Of a stretch of DNA of 64,000 nucleotides, positions 41,791 to 53,049 are shown one piece after another (position 1 is the stretch's first letter; every line of letters begins with the position of its first letter). The stretch lies in the NCBI GenBank assembly GCA_963580285.1, contig OY757010.1, positions 75,806,858-75,870,857 on the forward strand. Direction: 5' to 3'. The notes under the pieces were generated by a model, which had not been told where the DNA came from, did no database searches, and was given only the letters and a program-made list of their open reading frames with translations. Made by a program: the position numbers and the translations under genes. This stretch comes from Lucinisca nassula. Taxonomy: Eukaryota > Mollusca > Bivalvia > Lucinida > Lucinidae.

Positions 41791-41890
41791 CCAACAATTT
41801 ACTGACCATTCAAACATATCCACTCCTCTAAAAATGTAAATGGTGATTTGTGGTACATCAATTCACTGTAAGTCAATCGTTTTGCCCATA

Positions 41891-42509
41891 CAGTAGAACT
41901 TCGATGTCTCGAACACCGATGGCTCGTTTACCATGGATGTGTCGAACCCATTCTTGAGCCCCTAGCGAAATCCTCTACATAAGAAAAAGTGGGGGATTAC
42001 TAAGGAGATTTTATTCTTTTATCTTACAAATGTATGCTGTGTGTACTCATTAGAATTGCCTCGATGAGGCGATTCTAATGAGTACACACAGCATACATAT
42101 TCATTATGGAACACCAAAAAGATGTCTAAAAGTATCTCGTTATGCCTCCTAGCAGTAACCCTCAGTGGCTCGAACTACCAGGGATTTTCCTACCATTCAG
42201 AATCAGGGTCCAGGCGCCGCTGGGTTTGGGAAAAACAGCTCGCTTATATTTATCTTTGGGAATTTAAATCAGCTGTAACTATGTCAATTTTGGTTCAATT
42301 TTCATGAAATTTTTATCAAAATGTAGCACATCATCAGAAATTAGGAAATCTGTTATAAATTTTGTGAATATCTGTCTCTAAATTGGGAAAAATAGGGGCC
42401 GATTACCGGCCCATCGGCCCCAAATTTGCACTAGGAAAATCCCTGACTACCGCTGTGTCGCATAATTTTTTATGGTCCCAAAGTGGTCCGAGCCATCGAA
42501 GTTCAACTG
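41891..42509. repeat. MITE-1 copy carrying a nested insertion
   Basis: TA at 41889-41890 and 42510-42511. Termini CAGTAGAACTTCGATG / CATCGAAGTTCAACTG. Hairpin core 42028-42095. Interrupted by the element at 42179-42445. Confidence 0.88.
42179..42445. mobile_element. hAT-like short element with 5-bp target duplication
   Basis: 267 bp with perfect 14-bp terminal repeats CAGGGATTTTCCTA / TAGGAAAATCCCTG. Flanked by ACTAC at 42174-42178 and 42446-42450. Comparison with the uninterrupted MITE-1 at 17069-17407 confirms the duplication. No transposase. Confidence 0.85.
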
Positions 42510-42589
42510 TATATAGAAATGCCAGAATGTCAGGTTTTTAGACTGTTCATTTGTTTAAGAAATAGATCAGCTCTAGCATTGAAGTCCAT

Positions 42590-42840
42590 TTCTCAAGAAC
42601 TATAAGAGCTTCTTTAATGATACTTAGTACCAACTTGCATTTAGAGATGGCAACTTTAATCCAAGCATCCATATTTTAGCTTGACCTACATTTCATGGTA
42701 CACTGTCTAAACGCACAACAGGCATGACATTTGATGGAATTATTCTTTGTTTTCCTTTTCAGAGAGAATCAGGCTTGACATTTCATGTGAATGACCTGGT
42801 CTGGTGGCTGACCATTCACATGAAATGCAAAGTCTGAATG
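42590..42840. repeat. Single array unit and a hairpin
   Basis: 42590-42715 matches one unit of the array at 48992-50219 (TTTCTCAAGAACTATAAGAG, GCAAGCATCC-like, TTGACCTACATTTCATGG). 42760-42840 is a hairpin with AGGCTTGACATTTCATGTG / CACATGAAATGCAAAGTCTG, related to 48845-48925. Confidence 0.6.
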
Positions 42841-42905
42841 AATGCCTTCTTTACCCATTTGTGCCTGATGTTTTAAGTGTAAATACTGATATTGCGTAAT
42901 TTCAG

Positions 42906-45900
42906 ACCTACTTGTGTTGGAGAATTGGTTGTGGCAAAATTCAGCATAGACGGTAGTTGGTACAGAGCTGAGGTCCTTAATGTGTCCGAAAATCTTGTGG
43001 ATGTCACCTACATAGACTTCGGAAATTCTGAATCAGTTGACCAGAATAATGTGAGAAAGCCAAAGCCCTTTTTTAAGAGTTTACCAGCTCAGGCCATGAA
43101 ATGCTGCCTTGATTGTTTCAAACTACCAGAAAATGAACTAGCTAGTCAGGTTTTGATTGCCTTTGTTGAGCTGGTTTCTTTAGCAACACCAGTTAAACTG
43201 AAATCAGTTGTGAAAGGTATCAAAGATGATATAGTTATGTTGGAGGTGTTCTCAGCAGAGGGAAATAAATCAGTTAATATTGAACTTGAGAAACTGTGCA
43301 GTCAGGCAAAGGATGTTGAGAAACAAGGAGTTGCTGCTGCATCTGCTGGAGCAAGTGCAAAAGTTGCAGATGTGCCAGACACTGCTGAAAAGGATGTAGC
43401 TGTTTTTGAAGGGAAACTGCCAGTAGATGGTAAAACTGTTCAGGCAATGGTAACAGAGATCGAATCAAATGTCTCATTCTATATTCAGCTTCTGGATGGC
43501 TCAGCTGAACTTACAGCTGTTATGGCTGAGCTGAATGACCCTGCTAAGACAGCTGATGAGGTTAAACCTAGTGATATTCATGTCAGTGACTTTGTGGCTG
43601 CGCTGTTTGATGATGGCAGTGGTAACATCTGGTACAGGGCAAAAGTGGAGGAACTAATTGGTGATGATAAAGTTGTTGTTTTGTATATTGATTATGGAAA
43701 CTCTGCTACTGTTGGTAAAGACACATTGAAGAAATTAGACTTTGAAATGAGGAAAATTCCTGCAATGGCTGTTAACTGCGAGTTATTGGGTAGTGATGGG
43801 CCTGATGCCCAGGTTACTGAAGACTTTAAATGTATGCTTAACCAAACAGTAAATGTTAAAGCTGTCCTCCATAGAAATGATAGGTATATTGTAGAACTGA
43901 TATTAATGACAGACAATGTCACCAGTGTTAATTCTGTCCTTGGTCTTGATACCAGTAAACCACCCAGCAGTGCCACTGCATCGCAATCATCAGCAGCAGG
44001 ACCAGTGGTATCAGACTTTCCTGTGTTACCACTGCCACTAGACGGGAGTCAGATAAGTGGATTGGTGGTACATGTTGAGCGTTTAGATCTATTCTGTATT
44101 CAGCCACTAGAGGACAAGTACAGGCTTCAGCTTGCCTCAATAATGAAAGAGTTACAAGAAAGCTGTGCTAAAACAACTAACTCATACACACCAAAGGCAG
44201 GAGAATGTATTGCCGCACAGTTTAATGATGGTGCCAGTACACTGTGGTATAGGGCAAAATCTCTTGGTCTGGATACTTCTGCCAAAGATAAATTTAGAGT
44301 TGAGTTTGTTGATTATGGTAATACAGATTGTGCTACAAAGGAAATGATACAGATTCTAGAACCACAGTTTGCTGAAGTGCCTTCTTTGGCTGTAAAATGT
44401 AAACTTGCCGGTTGCACAGGGAAAGAAAATAAAGAATTAATTGAAGAATTTAAATGTGTCATGCATCAGACTGTACCTTTAAAGGTCAAAGCACTGAAAC
44501 TGGATAAAAACATTTTTGAAGTGGAAATGTATTTGGACACAGATACAGTTGAAAAGACTAATATCTCAGACATTCTTGGACTGAGACAACCAGCTGCAGC
44601 ATCAGGAATTCATAAAACAGAAACATCAGAAGCTGTTGCTAAACATAAAGCTAGTCCAGCTAAAGACTTGAAAGAAGTGCAGTGTCAAGTTATATTAGAA
44701 TCTGTAGACCTTCCAGTATCTGGTTCGACTGTTAGAGGCACTGTTGTCTTTATTGAAAGCCTTCACTCTTTTTATATACAACTTCATGATCAGACATTAC
44801 AAGAAGGCCTTACTAAAATGATGCTAGAACTCAATGAAAGTGGCTTAGAAACCTCAAAATCTTATTCACCTAAAGTGGGAGAACTAACAGCTGCTCAGTA
44901 CACAGACGGTGGAACAGCCATGTGGTATAGAGCTAGGGTGGAGAAAATAAGTGCTGACAAGATTCATGTGTTCTTTGTTGATTATGGAAATACAGAAGTG
45001 GTGAGAACGGAAGAGGTTCAGAGATTATCAGAGAAGTTCCTCAGTCTTCCTCAGATGGCAGTGAAATGCCAGCTACCAGGTAGTCAAGATGTAGAGGACC
45101 CAGAATTATTGCAAGGTTTTTCTGCTATCCAGAACCACCCTGTTTTAGTTAAGGCTCTGAAACAGCTGACTGGTGGTTATGAAGTTGATCTGATTACAGA
45201 TAATGGGATGAGTGTCAGTGAGACATTGGGTCTTTCATCTGAGAGCAGTGATAGTGGAAATGTTTGTAAGGAACAAAGCCAAGTCGATGGAGCAAACCCT
45301 ACTGTCCAGAAAGAGCTAGAGATTTTCAAACTCCCTCTTGATGGTTCTAAAGTGCCCGGAGCTGTGATGGCTATAGAGGGTCTGGAATGCTTCTGTGTAC
45401 AAATTTTGAATGAAGAACAACAGGTTGAGCTGGGTTTGATGATGTCAGAGCTACAGGAATACTGTAAGACTACCCAGAGACCTTACTCCCCTGCTCCTGG
45501 TGAAGTTGTTGCTGCAATATATACCTATGCTGGTGAATCTTTGTGGTATAGAGCCAAAGTGAAGCAGGTCAAAAATCATGAGGACAGAATAGAAGTGTTC
45601 TTTGTTGATTATGGCAACACAGAAATCATTGGTAAAAGTGAAGTATGCCAGCTGAGTGAGAAATTCTTACAGCTCCCTCAGGGTTCTGTCCTATGTAAGT
45701 TACAGGGCTGTGCAGGTAATCAAGATTCACAGCTTATTAAAGAGTTTGAAATGGTCCTGAAGATACAGTTGATGGTCAAAGCTTTTGAGTGTTCTGATGG
45801 AGTGTATACTATACAACTACTCACTGATACAGGAGTTAGCATCAATGAGCAGCTGGGTCTTGCCGTAGGTCAGGGTCTTGCCTCTCCCAGTGCTGAACAA

Positions 45901-46114
45901 CCCAAACCTACAGACCAAGTTACTCCACCTAAACAAGAGGCGCTGCCAAGGAAATCGGTCTCGCCACAACAAGGAAATGCCAGTGAGAGGAAGGTGGTGT
46001 TTACCCAGACACTTCCGACGTTTGTCCCGAAAGTGAAGGAGTTTGAGTTGACAGTGACATCTGTGACATCCCCAGACCTTTTCCATGCCCAGGTCCTGGA
46101 TACAGAGCATGACT
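42906..46114 (+). CDS. Multi-Tudor gene, exon h: core of eTud 2, whole eTud 3-6, start of eTud 7
   Basis: Acceptor GCGTAATTTCAG ending at 42905, donor GTAAGT at 46115; 3209 bases, phase 2 in, phase 1 out, no stop. It opens with PTCVGELVVAKF and the eTud 2 core (SWYRAEV, TYIDFGN). Four complete extended Tudor units follow at about 43417-43947, 44032-44586, 44704-45246 and 45328-45861. Each starts with an LP-x-x-G strand and holds WYRA and (F/Y)(V/I)DYGN. WYR spacing is 204, 226 and 208 residues. Linkers are Ser/Ala/Pro/Lys-rich. The exon ends in FELTVTSVTSPDLFHAQVLD, the first strands of eTud 7. By family, each unit can bind dimethyl-arginine tails of Piwi-class proteins, giving a multivalent germ-granule scaffold. 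The absence of introns here, against seven small exons encoding eTud 1, 2 and 7, is unusual. Confidence 0.95.
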
Positions 46115-46187
46115 GTAAGTACATAGCAACATAAGGTTCGGATATTGTGATAAGTGAAGGCTAGTTTTGTCAGTTCTCCATAAAAAG

Positions 46188-46248
46188 CTATGTTGTGGAT
46201 ATTCATTAGAACCGCCTCGGCGTGGCGGTTCTAATGAATACCCACAAC
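46188..46248. repeat. Isolated hairpin module
   Basis: TATGTTGTGGATATTCATTA...TAATGAATACCCACAACTTA with centre ACCGCCTCGGCGTGGCGGT. The same module forms the core of MITE-1 and MITE-6, but here neither set of terminal repeats is visible. Confidence 0.75.
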
Positions 46249-46252
46249 TTAA

Positions 46253-46416
46253 CCCTTGTCCTGCTGAGCCCGGATATGCCTTATTTTCCAAACAATGAAG
46301 ATCCATATCAGATGGCTTCTGATTTGTTAATTTGCTGCAATAATTTGCATCAAGTAATCTGATTGGTTGATAATCAGTAGTGGGTGTGGCAAATTAAAAT
46401 ATTCAGCAGGACAAGG
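46253..46416. repeat. MITE-2 copy with half of the hairpin lost
   Basis: TTAA at 46249-46252, terminus CCCTTGTCCTGCTGAG, right end CAGGACAAGGGTTAG. The core is reduced to ATCAGATGGCTTCTGAT, as expected from slippage at a palindrome. Confidence 0.75.
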
Positions 46417-46554
46417 GTTAGATAGAGAGAAACTCTACAGAGGAAATTTATATGAAACGTAATATTATTCTTTTGCCCTGTCAATGAAATCTCTCATCTG
46501 TAGCTATAAGAGTAATTGACATCATATGGCAGCATGCAACAGTAAGCCCGTATG

Positions 46555-46715
46555 GAAAAGCAGTGTCATGAAATTTTCTTTATGGTCATTTTCTCCCACA
46601 GATTCAAGAAGGGCAGCTGTCAGTTTTTAGTGAAAGAATGAGCACTTTACCAGCTAAATGCTTATGTAGAAATCTGCCCAGGAAAAGTATGGTTAGGTAA
46701 ACTAAAACCATGTAA
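46555..46715 (+). mobile_element. SINE-B 3' part
   Basis: CCCACAGATTCAAGAAGGGC, AGCTGTCAGTTTTTAGTG, GAATGAGCACTTTACCAGC and CTGCCCAGGAAAAG. Head missing; it abuts the mariner remnant. Confidence 0.65.
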
Positions 46716-46716
46716 A

Positions 46717-47840
46717 TCATATGAGGGCAAGTCAGTAAGTAACCAGCCTATTCCATTTTGCAATTGACCGAGACTAACAATGTTTTCATGCCTTGTTATA
46801 ATACATGTTTTTAGGCATGAGGGCAAAATTGCACTTGTACCGTCATTCACTCCTAAGATACTGAAAGTCAAACATAGCCAGCGATGCAAAAGCAAGCTTT
46901 TCTTCAAAGTTGAGTACCATGCTGTAACTCGGTACTTGTATTTGAAAGGGAAAACAGGTCAGGAAATACATTGCGAGTTGACCAATGTTTATGGGTATTC
47001 TGCACCATCTTATGCACAAGTTAAATTCTGGGTTGGGGAATTCAAACACTGTAGAACATCTTTAAAAGACGAAACCAGGTTTGGATGCCAATCAGATGCC
47101 ACCAATGAAGAAATGTGTAACAAAAGTATGGGATGTGGTGTACTCTGATAGGCCAATTAAGGTGGAAGAAATAGCAAATGCATTACACATTTCACATGGT
47201 AGCATTTTGGGTATGCGCAAGCTAACAGCCCTTTGGGTCCCAAAATCCCTTAGCGATGAGCAAATGGCAACCAGAGCATCAGTGTGCAGCACATTCTTGA
47301 AGTTGTTTTGGTCAAAGGAAGACGATTTTCTTTCACGTCTGGTGACTGTAGATGAGGCCTGGGTCCGTTATTGTGAGCCAGAGAATAAAAATCAAAGTCG
47401 CCAGTGGGTAGGGCCGGGGTCTCTATGAGGCCAAAGAAGTTCAAAATGCAACCCTCTGCTAGCAAGGTGATGGCAACTGTATTTTGGGATGCCCAAGGCG
47501 TTATTATGTTGAAATTTCTAGCAAAGAAAAGTACAATAACAGGTGCGTACGATGCAAATTTGCTTGACCAACTGAGAACTGAGATCATTGAAAAACACAG
47601 AGGTAAACTCCCCAAATGGATTCTGCTCCAACATGACAATGCAAGAGTTCACACTTGCAAAATTGTCCGATCCGGTTTTCTGGGAAAATTTGGAAAATAT
47701 TTCAAAATGTCGCCTGCTGTGAAAAAATACCCAGCATGCAGTGCAGAGATCATATTGCAGAAAGCAAGGGTAAAAATCACCTTTTGTTTCAGTACATTAA
47801 CATTTTCACCGTACCTGGGATGGAGTTTTATCCCTTGAAT
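46717..47840 (+). pseudogene. Decayed mariner transposase (SETMAR-related type)
   Basis: Begins near TATGAGGGCAAGTCAGTAAG, a mariner-type end. Broken frames encode the paired HTH region (YLYLKGKTGQEIHCELTNVY, then VEEIANALHISHGS), the first catalytic block TVDEAWVRYCEPE near 47345, VMATVFWDAQGVIM, GAYDANLLDQLRTEI, and the second block WILLQHDNARVHTC near 47620. At least two frame changes occur, around 47100 and 47400. The third aspartate region and right terminal repeat are missing. Closest in wording to the DD34D mariners related to human Hsmar/SETMAR, by recollection of the family. Confidence 0.85.
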
Positions 47841-47979
47841 AATGCCCCATGTTCAAACTACTCCTCAGGACTTCACAAATATACTTAAATATATTATCGC
47901 TGAAAAAAAAACAAAAAAAAACAAAGAAAAAAAAAACAAAGCACTATATTCATTTTGGCATTTCCTTTTCTTCATTTAT

Positions 47980-48230
47980 ACAGAGGACCCGCGTTATAAC
48001 GACAGTAAATGTTCCATATTATTGTGCTGTGATAATGAATATGTCTGCATAAAGAATCCCAGTTAGGAGTATGATAGGTTATAAAAGGTCTTTTCCACAG
48101 CCTTACTCCAAGAAACAAATGTTATAGACATTTGTTAGAATTGCCTCAATGAGGCATTTCTAACAACATTACCCCAAGAAACAAATGTTATAGACATTTG
48201 TTAGAATCGCCTCAACGATAACATTCCATG
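47980..48230. repeat. Short palindromic repeats with a tandem duplication
   Basis: CCCGCGTTATAACGAC at 47989, then AAGAAACAAATGTTATAGAC...GAATTGCCTCAA at about 48110-48151, repeated at about 48177-48217. Core GCCTCAATGAGGC. Similar flanks exist at 17460-17560. Confidence 0.55.
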
Positions 48231-48351
48231 AAGGTCCATCTTAAGCCTTCTTTTCTGCAAGTTGGGTACAAAATCTGGATTAAATTTCGGTTTTTAGCTC
48301 TTTGATGTCGTCTGCCTTGTCGTGCAAAAACTTGGACATTTTGTAATATCT

Positions 48352-48651
48352 TTATACCCCCGCAAACCAAGTTTGAAGGGGGTATATAGGAGTCAGCTTG
48401 TCGTCTGTCGTCTGTCGTCGGTCCGTTACAAAAATGTCCGTTACAAAAAACTTTAACATTGCTCATAACTTCCTTATTCTTTGACCGATTTCTTTAATAT
48501 TCACACACCACACACCTTGCCACTAGTACTTAAGATTGATGTACACAAACCTGACCTTGACCTTTACGTTGACCTTCCTCAAGGTCAAATACTTGTAAAA
48601 ATTTGTCGGTAGCGGGGGTATAATTGGCGCCCGTTAGGCGGCAGCTCTAGT
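48352..48651 (+). mobile_element. Small Helitron-like element
   Basis: Starts with hairpin TATACCCCCGC...GAAGGGGGTATA, then GTCGTCTGTCGTCTGTCG, and ends GGCGCCCGTTAGGCGGCAGC followed by CTCTAGTT. The ending resembles the CTCTTGTT end of the pearl-like elements. Confidence 0.55.
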
Positions 48652-48844
48652 TGTCATTGCTGAACATATTTACTTGAAACTCGGACTAGTTGTTCATTAT
48701 GAAAAGGGGAACTCATACCAATAGGTGAGGTAACCCTCAAAATATTTTTGGCACAGTTATGCCCCTTTTTCGACTTAGAGAATTTTTGCAGCCAAGCGTT
48801 GGCACCTGCATGCGGTGCTCTTGTGTGATTATTCTTTTCCGTTT

Positions 48845-48925
48845 TAGAAAAAAAATGAAAGAACTTGACATTTGATGTGAATCGGCTGCCAATGAAATGT
48901 CGAGCCTGATTTTCTCTGAAAAAAA
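48845..48925. repeat. Hairpin repeat
   Basis: GAACTTGACATTTGATGTGA / AATGAAATGTCGAGCCTGAT, same family as 42760-42840, 32575-32645 and 20250-20340. Confidence 0.6.
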
Positions 48926-48991
48926 AAAAATAATAAATAAGAAAAAGAAATTGTCTTGATTCATGATTGATGCCTTATTGCTTAACCCTTT

Positions 48992-50219
48992 TTGTCGCGC
49001 CTGCTATTAGCATGGCGCGATATAGGCGCCCGGTTTTCCGTCCGTTTGTCCGTCATTATTTGCGACCACCCTAGCGTTCACCCTAATGGTCAAGTTTATT
49101 TCTCAAGAACTATAAGAGCTTCATTAATGATACTTGGTACAAACTTGTGTCTGGGAATGACAACTTACATGCAAGCATCCTTATTTGACCTTGACCTACA
49201 TTTCATGGTTCACTGACTTGTAAAATAATGCTCAAGTTTATTTCTCAAGAACTATTAGAGCTTCATTAATGATACTTCATACAAACTTGTGTCTGGGGAT
49301 GGCAACTTACATGCAAGCATCCATATTTCATCTTGACCTACATTTCATGGTTCACTGACTTTGTAAAATATTGCGACCACCCTAGCGTTCACCCTAATGG
49401 GCAAGTTTATTTCTCAAGAACTATAAGTGTGTGTGTGTGTGTGAATTCGGGTTTAACGTCGCTTTCAACAATTTTTCAGTCATATCACGACGGTGTCTGG
49501 TTGCGACAGGGAGCTCAATGCTCACGTTTATAGTGCTGCCTCACTGAAGTATCATGTCCCAGACACATTACATGATACCACACCCAGTCACATTATCCTG
49601 ACACTGGATCGACCAGTCCTAGCTCTACCCCGTAAATCTGAGTGCCAAGCGAGGAGCAGCTAGTACCATTTTTAACGACTTTGGTATGTCGCGGCCCGGG
49701 ATCGAACCCGAGACCTCCCGTTCCCCGGAGCGGACACTCTACCAACTGAGCTATCGGGGCTGGTCAAGAACTATAAGAGCTTCTTGAATGATATTTGGTA
49801 TAAACTTGAATCTGTAGATGGCAACTTCAATGCAAGCATCCATATTTGACCTTGACCTAAATTTCATGGTTCACTGACTTTGTAAAATATTGCGACCACC
49901 CTAGCGTTCACCCTACTAGTCAAGTTTATTTCCCAAGAACCATAAGAGCTTCATTAATGTTACTTGGTACAAACTTTCTCGGGATGGCAACTTAAATGCA
50001 AGCATCCATATTTGACCTTGACCTACATTTAATGGTTCACTGACTTTGTAAAAAATTGCCACCACCCTAGCGTTCACCCTAATGGTTAAGTTCATTTCTC
50101 AAGAATTATTTGAACTTCATTGATGATACTTAGTACAAGCCTTTTATGCAAGCATCTATGTTTGATCTTGGCCTAGATGTCATGGTTCGGTGACTTTGCG
50201 CCCCCACAGGCGCGACATA
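48992..50219 (+). mobile_element. Helitron-like element with tandem array, interrupted by a SINE
   Basis: Starts TGTCGCGCCTGCTATTAGC with a GGCGCG hairpin, then CCGTCCGTTTGTCCGTC, then five or six units of about 150-165 bp (TTTCTCAAGAACTATAAGAG, GCAAGCATCC, TTGACCTACATTTCATGG), and ends CACAGGCGCGACATAA. No coding. Confidence 0.65.
49428..49763 (-). mobile_element. tRNA-derived SINE inside the array
   Basis: Minus-strand head GCCCCGATAGCTCAGTTGG (box A), box B GGTTCGATCCC. The body carries AATTTTTCAGTCATATCACG (plus strand), resembling SINEs with conserved central domains known from bivalves. Tail is a TG/CA run. Target duplication TCAAGAACTATAAG (14 bp) at 49414-49427 and 49764-49777. Acceptor stem does not pair, so not a tRNA gene. 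Confidence 0.9.
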
Positions 50220-50226
50220 ACCTTCG

Positions 50227-50445
50227 GCGGAATTCTTGTTGTACCAAATGGAATCTTGCAGGAGTCCATTTCAAACTTTAGGGCTGTCAGGTTGTGTTTC
50301 TCATCAAAATTTATTTGGAAAATGCCTGAACTTTTAGCAAATGGTGGAGGCCCTGATCAGACGCCGCATTTTGTGGCGGCTGATCTGGGCCTGCACTGTT
50401 TGCCAGGGTACCCGTTTTGGAGTTACTGGTACAAAATGGGTCAAA
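50227..50445. repeat. MITE-3 copy, degenerate left end
   Basis: TTGTACCAAATGGAATCTTG, CAGGAGTCCATTTC, core GACGCCGCATTTTGTGGCGG, right end GGTACAAAATGGG. Confidence 0.7.
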
Positions 50446-50504
50446 CTATAATATTATAACATCATTTTGCATTGCTAGCATTTATACAGCTGATTATGTT
50501 TCAG

Positions 50505-50618
50505 ACCGGACAGACCTGGCTCTCCAGACACACAGAATGATGTTAGAGTGTGAATCAGAACAGGCACAGGAAGGTGTACAGTATGAAGTTGGTGAATTGT
50601 GCTGTGCCAAATACTTGT
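50505..50618 (+). CDS. Multi-Tudor gene, exon i: helix and first Tudor strand of eTud 7
   Basis: Acceptor TTATGTTTCAG ending at 50504, donor GTAAGT at 50619, phase 1 at both ends. It reads YRTDLALQTHRMMLECESEQ, then VQYEVGELCCAKYL. It continues the FELTVTSV strand of exon 42906-46114 and is completed by SDNSWYRA in exon 58025-58195. Confidence 0.92.
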
Positions 50619-50654
50619 GTAAGTTTTTAACTCCCACCATGCTGAATATTTCAA

Positions 50655-52090
50655 TAGATCACCGTAAAAATTCAGCTATAAGACGAGGATTTTTCCCTCC
50701 AAAATGAGCCCAAAAAAGTGACCCCGTCTTATAGCCGAGGTCATGGACTGCAGGTTCTTTTCCGGCAATTTCCGCCGAAGACTAGACATACGGAAAAAGC
50801 CGATTGGTGATTTTTTAATTGATATAAATCGCTGCCCACAAACCACCGCTACGATTTTTCTGCACGCGATCGGTAAATGACGTCATCCTACGCCATTATC
50901 CCCACACATGTTTAATGTCATTGCATGTATCTCTTTCATAAAAAAAATGTTTGGAACCGGTAAAAAATATTTTCCCGATAGCTAAGCGGTTGTGAATAGA
51001 GGTGGATAAAAATCAGTGCTTTGCACAGCTCGCGAATTATGCCTTCGACTTTTCCCGCCAACGTCTGCTATTTGGCGCCAAAACATAACCATTCATGAGA
51101 TCATAGAATAGTCCGCTTTTATAATGCACATCTACCGTTAGATGTAGCTAATAGTCTGAGGAGCAATTAAATCATTTTCATATTGATTGTGGATTAAATT
51201 TTATGACTGGAGGATAAACGCAAATTAGAGACATAACTTGACCATATTTTCACACCTTATCGACACGCACCGCAGGGTGGCAATTATACGACAGGGATTA
51301 ACAATAGTGTCATACTTGAACCGTAATAAATACACAGACGGCTTGTCTCTGAATTGACAGCAATTTACTTACTGGTCTAGTTTTACCGTATTTAAGGACT
51401 CAAAAAGACTGGCAGTTGTGGACGATTTTTTTTTTTTTTTGCACTTGTCCCGACCGAGGGTCATAAGGTCAAAGTGCACCTGCCCGGCGTGATTTCGATC
51501 TTGTCCGGGACGGCCAGGAAATGGATTTGTCAGCCCCTGTCGTCTATTAAATAGAAGTCTGTGTAGCCTAAGCCAGCAAGGCATGTACCGGGCCAACAGC
51601 GATTCGACGTATCGGCCCGACGTTTGCCGCTATTTTGTGCTAGCTGGGGCGTTGGTTCTGAAACTGAATAGCTAGGTGTTGTTGAAAAAAAACGTTCAGT
51701 TACTTATAAAAAAGCTGCAAGAAATATATCTAAATTTTGTGGATGGAAATGAATTTCCCCCCTTTCCCAACGCTTAATAGATGTACCTATTCAGATTCAA
51801 TAAGAGGTGTCTCTCTTTGTAACTCTTACAAACGAAGACACAGAATGTCAACAGACATAAACAAGCGGCCAAACAAGCCATGTTAGGGTTAAGTAGAGGG
51901 GTTTTCTGACGAAAAAAGCCGATTTCTCACATCTAAATGGCATCTGGCGGTAGCAGATCGGTCCCGACAGATATGGCAAAAATTTGACCCGTCTTATAAA
52001 AGAGTATAAGCAAAATCCCACCTTAGTAAAACTGAAAAAGGGGTCCTGTCTTATAGCCGAATCGCCTTATAGCCGAATCTTTACGGTGCA
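50655..52090. mobile_element. 1.4-kb TIR element without transposase
   Basis: Ends CACCGTAAAAATTCAGCTATA and TATAGCCGAATCTTTACGGTG form an imperfect terminal inverted repeat, with subterminal CGTCTTATAGCCGA repeats at both ends. Inside there is no long frame. Target duplication is not clear. Confidence 0.65.
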
Positions 52091-52145
52091 CTCCTCCCCA
52101 ATCTTCAGTCATTTTTGTTGCAACATTACAATTTTTACCATTTAA

Positions 52146-52365
52146 CCCCTTTTGTTCCAAATTGCATCTTCCTCCTTATATATAGCAGGAGTCCATTTCA
52201 AACTTTAGGGGTGTTAGGTTGTGTTTTCTTCAAAATTTATTTGGAAAATGGCTGAACTGTTTGCAAACAGTGTAGGCCCTGATCAGATGCCACATTCTGC
52301 TGTGTCTGATCTAGTCATGCACTGTTTGCAAGGTACCTGTTTAGGGGTTTCCGGTACAAAATGGG
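52146..52365. repeat. MITE-3 copy inserted in MITE-13
   Basis: TTAA at 52142-52145 and 52366-52369; termini CCCCTTTTGTTCC / GGTACAAAATGGG; core GATCAGATGCCACATTCTGC. Confidence 0.8.
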
Positions 52366-52701
52366 TTAATTTTCAAAAGCAGAATGGGAAACAATATAGA
52401 TCCTTATCTGCTGGCATATGATGCCAGCTGATCTGGTTCTATAGTATTCAAAAAAGGATATATCCGGGTTTAGCATGGTGGGAGTTAAGCTTTGTATCAG
52501 GCTGCTAAGTCAGTAAAATGACCTGTAGGCATAGTGTTGCCCAACTGATGTTGGCTTACAGTGGGCAAGATCTGATGTCATTTTAGAAGATTGGGGTGGA
52601 GGGAGATGTTTTTTGTCAGCCATAGGTTAATCAACAGCATCACACCTACCCGGCTGGAGCATACGTGACACTTGGACACATTTCAAGTATTTCCATCACG
52701 A

Positions 52702-52962
52702 AAACACGCCTATATAATTTTGACCCCCTTGAACCCCACTTTTATATAGTAAAACTGGTGTTTGCGGGGGTATACCTTATTTTTCTTATTTCTGCTCTAA
52801 AATATACATTGTGGGTACTCGTTAGAACCGCCTCAATGAGGCGGTTCTAACGAGTGCACACAATCTATATTTTGAGCAGAAATAAGAAAAATATATTTTT
52901 TCATCATAAAATCTTCATTTTTTCAGCGATAAAGGTGGCAATGTATTTGTATAGGCGTGTTT
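52702..52962. repeat. MITE-6 copy, complete
   Basis: Terminal repeats AACACGCCTATA / TATAGGCGTGTT. Inner arms TTTTTCTTATTTCTGCTC / GAGCAGAAATAAGAAAAA, and core palindrome 52788-52868 centred on CGCCTCAATGAGGCG. Confidence 0.85.
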
Positions 52963-53049
52963 GGGTAATGTTCCTCATTCTCTACTATCCTATTCTCCAC
53001 TATCTGTCGATGCCTCTGCATCAGATGATGCTGGGGGAATATAGCTTTT

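Larger units (their letters stand above)
50625..52497. repeat. MITE-13 copy with two nested insertions
   Basis: Outer ends TTTAACTCCCACCATGCTG (about 50625) and AGCATGGTGGGAGTTAA (about 52481-52497), with TTAA at both edges. The inside is split at about 50655-52090 and at 52146-52365; the remaining hairpin CTGCTGGCATATGATGCCAGC lies near 52409. Confidence 0.7.

Noticed and set aside
42892..42905. Translation start of a separate gene at 42892
   Set aside because: The bases before 42906 are an intron end (ATTTCAG) and the exon completes a split codon from 37868; the upstream triplet is not an ATG.
47081..47428. Functional mariner/SETMAR-like gene
   Set aside because: The transposase is split over shifted frames, lacks the third catalytic aspartate and has no right terminal repeat.
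49685..49763. tRNA gene on the minus strand (box A and box B present)
   Set aside because: The acceptor stem does not pair and the sequence continues into a SINE body with a target duplication. The same applies to heads at 1923, 21944, 22735, 36154, 38228 and 39475.
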